From Leeuwenhoekiella marinoflava DSM 3653 (GTDB lineage Bacteria > Bacteroidota > Bacteroidia > Flavobacteriales > Flavobacteriaceae), in contig NZ_FQUN01000013.1 of assembly GCF_900129005.1 (NCBI RefSeq), positions 62,001 through 126,000 on the forward strand: 64,000 nucleotides of DNA, in the 5' to 3' direction. Under the pieces are notes generated by a model. It did no database searches and was not told where the DNA came from. It saw only the letters and a program-made list of their open reading frames with translations. Positions 61,957 to 64,000 of this stretch are shown here, one piece after another. How positions within the stretch are numbered: position 1 is the stretch's first letter; every line of letters starts with the position of its first letter. A program made the translations under genes and the position numbers.

Positions 61957-62655
61957 TTAACAGCCCTGACCGTAGTAAGCATCCTTACCGTGCTTACGCT
62001 CGTAATGTTTTTTGATAAGCGAGTCTTTGAGCCTCGGAGCATTAGGATTTATCTGAAGCGTTAATTGTGCCATGCGGGCTACTTCTTCTAAAACCTTACT
62101 GTTATAAACCGCTTTAGCAGCTGTTTCTCCCCAGGCAAACGGACCGTGATTACCCAAAAGTACCATATTTACTTCTTTATAATCTAAGCCTTTGTCTTTA
62201 AAACAGTCTAAAATCTGAATTCCTGTATTGTGCTCGTAGTTTCCGGTGATTAGATCGTCATGCATAGGCGGTGCACACGGGATATCTGCAGTTAAATGAT
62301 CTGCGTGAGTCGTACCAAAGACAGGAATATCCATCTGTGCCTGAGCCCAAGCAACAGAATACGTAGCGTGCGTATGCGCGATTCCTCCTACTCCTTCCCA
62401 ATGCTTATACAAATAAGCGTGGGTTTTCGTATCTGAAGAAGGACGCTTATCTCCCTCAACAATATTGTTATCATAATCTACAATAACAATATCTTCAGGT
62501 TTTAAACTTTCGTAAGGAACACCACTAGGCTTGATAGCAAATACTCCGTTTTTACGATCTACTGCACTCACATTTCCGAAGGTATAAATAACCAGACCTA
62601 AAGCGTCTAGCTCCATATTCGCTTCGTAACATTCTTCCTTTAAAGATTTATACAT
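61957..62655 (-). CDS. araD: L-ribulose-5-phosphate 4-epimerase
   Basis: The 232-residue class II aldolase-type enzyme converts L-ribulose-5-phosphate to D-xylulose-5-phosphate. Seen are VYTFGNVSAVDR-like LVIYTFGNVSAVDRKNG, IKPSGVPYESLKPEDIV, the zinc ligands in GIAHTHATYSVAWAQ (two His) and a late His in VLLGNHGPFAWGETAA. It ends HYERKHGKDAYYGQGC, typical of AraD. The start overlaps the araB stop by eight bases, which implies translational coupling. It is cytoplasmic. Confidence 0.97.
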   Translation of the reverse strand: MYKSLKEECYEANMELDALGLVIYTFGNVSAVDRKNGVFAIKPSGVPYESLKPEDIVIVDYDNNIVEGDKRPSSDTKTHAYLYKHWEGVGGIAHTHATYSVAWAQAQMDIPVFGTTHADHLTADIPCAPPMHDDLITGNYEHNTGIQILDCFKDKGLDYKEVNMVLLGNHGPFAWGETAAKAVYNSKVLEEVARMAQLTLQINPNAPRLKDSLIKKHYERKHGKDAYYGQGC

Positions 62656-64000
62656 GCGCTTCTATGTTCTTTTTGGATTTACTAATATTTTTTTCTACAA
62701 ATTGACTTAAAACTTCATAGCGCTCCATCAAACCGGCAAACTCTTCAAGATGCTCTGGTTGTGGATGATATTCTGCTTCATAATCACTTCCTAAAGTCTT
62801 ACTCGCCTCAATTACGTCAGGATAAATTCCTGCTGCTACAGCTGCATAAACAGCTGCACCAAGAGCTGGTGCTTGATCTGAAGCTGCAACTTTAATAGGA
62901 ACGTTGAGCGTATTAGCCAGTGATTGCATAATAAATTTAGATTTACGTGCAACACCGCCGATACCTACTACAGATTTAATTTCGATACCTTCATCTTCAA
63001 AACGGTCTAAGATCTTTTTAGAGCCGAAGCAAATCGCATTGACCAAAGCCTTAAAAATATGTGGTGCACGAGTACCCATATTGAGGTTTGTTACCGCAGC
63101 TTCTAATTCTTGATTAGCATCCGGCGTTCTTCTACCGTTAATCCAATCTAGTGCTACCGGGATGGCTTCGTTATGTGGAATCGCTTCAGCAGCATCAGAT
63201 AATTTTCTAATGAAATCTGATTCGATTTCTGCTTTAAGTTTTTCTTTTTGTTCTTTGGAAAGAATATCTGAAGTAAGCACTAAGTTATCAATTGGCCAAC
63301 TCAATACATCTTTAAACCAAGCCAATAAATCTCCGAAAGCAGATTGACCAGCTTCAAGACCTACTAACCCTGGAATAACCGAACCATCAACCTGACCACA
63401 AATACCCCGCACGGTTCTATCTGTAGTAACTTCTGGTGAAGACACGCTGATATCACACGTAGAAGTTCCCATTACGCGAACTAAGGTATGTTCTTCAACC
63501 TTTGCTCCTACTGCTCCAGCGTGTGCATCAAATGTTCCAACAGCGATAACGGTATCTGTGGTAAGCCCTAGCTTCTCAGCCCAGGCAGCACTCAAATTTC
63601 CTGCTATTTCGTCTGATGTATAGGTTTCTGTATATAAGTTGTCTCTAAGTTTAGCTAAATACGGATCTAATTTTCCAAGGAATTCTTCTGGTGGTAGTCC
63701 GTCCCAGCTTTCATGCCACATCGCTTTATGGCCGGCAGCACAACGACTGCGTTTGAAGTTTTCTAAAGAAATTCCTTCAAGCAACGCATAAGTCATCCAG
63801 TCGCAATGCTCCATCCAAGAATGTGCAGCTTCCTTTACTTTTTGATCTTCACGAACAACGTGTAAGATTTTTGCCCAAAACCATTCTGAAGAATAAATTC
63901 CACCTTCATATTTGGTAAAATCTTCTCCACCCCAGTTGCGAGACAGTTCATTGATTTCATTAGCTTCTGCAATGGCGGTATGATCTTTCCAGAGCACCAT
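62648..64000 (-). CDS. araB: Ribulokinase (partial, N-terminus outside window)
   Basis: The visible 450 residues are the C-terminal part of a FGGY-family kinase that phosphorylates L-ribulose. They begin at an internal MVLWKDHTAIAEANEIN, which in full-length enzymes (about 560 residues) follows a 110-residue N-terminal part, so the gene continues past base 64000. Motifs are VAVGTFDAHAGAVGA (catalytic Asp), MGTSTCDISVS, DWINGRRTPDANQEL and the second FGGY signature SVVGIGGVARKSKFIMQSLA, then ALGAAVYAAVAAG. It is the first visible gene of the operon. Confidence 0.95.
   Translation of the reverse strand: MVLWKDHTAIAEANEINELSRNWGGEDFTKYEGGIYSSEWFWAKILHVVREDQKVKEAAHSWMEHCDWMTYALLEGISLENFKRSRCAAGHKAMWHESWDGLPPEEFLGKLDPYLAKLRDNLYTETYTSDEIAGNLSAAWAEKLGLTTDTVIAVGTFDAHAGAVGAKVEEHTLVRVMGTSTCDISVSSPEVTTDRTVRGICGQVDGSVIPGLVGLEAGQSAFGDLLAWFKDVLSWPIDNLVLTSDILSKEQKEKLKAEIESDFIRKLSDAAEAIPHNEAIPVALDWINGRRTPDANQELEAAVTNLNMGTRAPHIFKALVNAICFGSKKILDRFEDEGIEIKSVVGIGGVARKSKFIMQSLANTLNVPIKVAASDQAPALGAAVYAAVAAGIYPDVIEASKTLGSDYEAEYHPQPEHLEEFAGLMERYEVLSQFVEKNISKSKKNIEAHV

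Noticed and set aside
1-64000. CRISPR array, tRNA/rRNA genes, insertion sequences, prophage or integrase
   Set aside because: No regular spacer-repeat pattern, no tRNA signature (GTTCRA loop with matching arms), and no transposase or integrase motif in any translated frame.

Overview
The window looks like a chromosomal segment of a marine-type member of the Flavobacteriaceae (Bacteroidota). Evidence seen in the sequence: a SusC/SusD outer-membrane pair, AT-rich intergenic DNA, -7 boxes of the TAnnTTTG kind, weak or absent Shine-Dalgarno sequences, and families typical of this group (DUF6122, DUF983, DUF1684, LytS/LytTR pairs, tricorn-like S41 proteases, a fused trehalose-6-phosphate synthase/phosphatase). 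Genus is not determined; Leeuwenhoekiella-like is a guess. No tRNA, rRNA, CRISPR array, insertion sequence or prophage was found.

Layout. 1-2421: small genes (DUF6122, a VOC protein, a luciferase-like flavin oxidoreductase, a lipoprotein). 2613-10594: a LacI regulator and GH28 pectinase on the + strand, facing a SusC/SusD pair on the - strand, with a decayed PAS/receiver gene between them. 10798-13580: threonine catabolism (tdh-kbl) with a divergent Lrp/AsnC regulator. 13577-14447: a decayed metallophosphoesterase. 14584-19450: alpha/beta hydrolase with an RDD protein, a GreA-like protein, glyA and fumarylacetoacetase. 19523-21349: a TPP riboswitch ahead of a PnuT-type thiamine transporter and an overlapping acyl-CoA-dehydrogenase-like gene. 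21420-28445: fabH, an S9 peptidase, an acyl-ACP desaturase, map and an MDR reductase. 29186-32461: serine hydrolase, DUF418, CPBP protease and a 42-residue membrane protein. 32565-40737: an RhlE-type helicase, a coiled-coil lipoprotein, an S9 peptidase with a C-terminal FGE-like domain, and a tricorn-like S41 protease. 40793-46700: DUF983, an AraC regulator with DUF1684, a LytS/LytTR two-component pair, and uvrB. 46852-53987: an ABC exporter, an unrecognised protein with kinase-like motifs, a GH15 enzyme and trehalose synthase/phosphatase. 54189-57209: secreted M28 and M1 peptidases. 57517-64000: an L-arabinose operon reading leftward (araB-araD-SSS symporter-araA-galM), with araB cut by the window edge.

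Functional logic. The arabinose operon and the GH28/SusCD genes point to use of plant or algal pectin-type polysaccharides. The secreted S9, S41, M28 and M1 peptidases point to peptide use. The trehalose enzymes (synthesis by TPS/TPP, possible hydrolysis by GH15) point to osmotic or stress physiology.

Less expected items. A dispersed intergenic repeat family has six copies, one with compensatory changes in its palindrome. A CTATGCrCGCATA palindrome lies upstream of both fabH and the acyl-ACP desaturase. The TPP riboswitch apparently controls a flavoprotein as well as the transporter. An orphan protein carries GDxxxxN and IDFD motifs. A short element is made of five 11-bp units. Two pseudogenes can still be read well.
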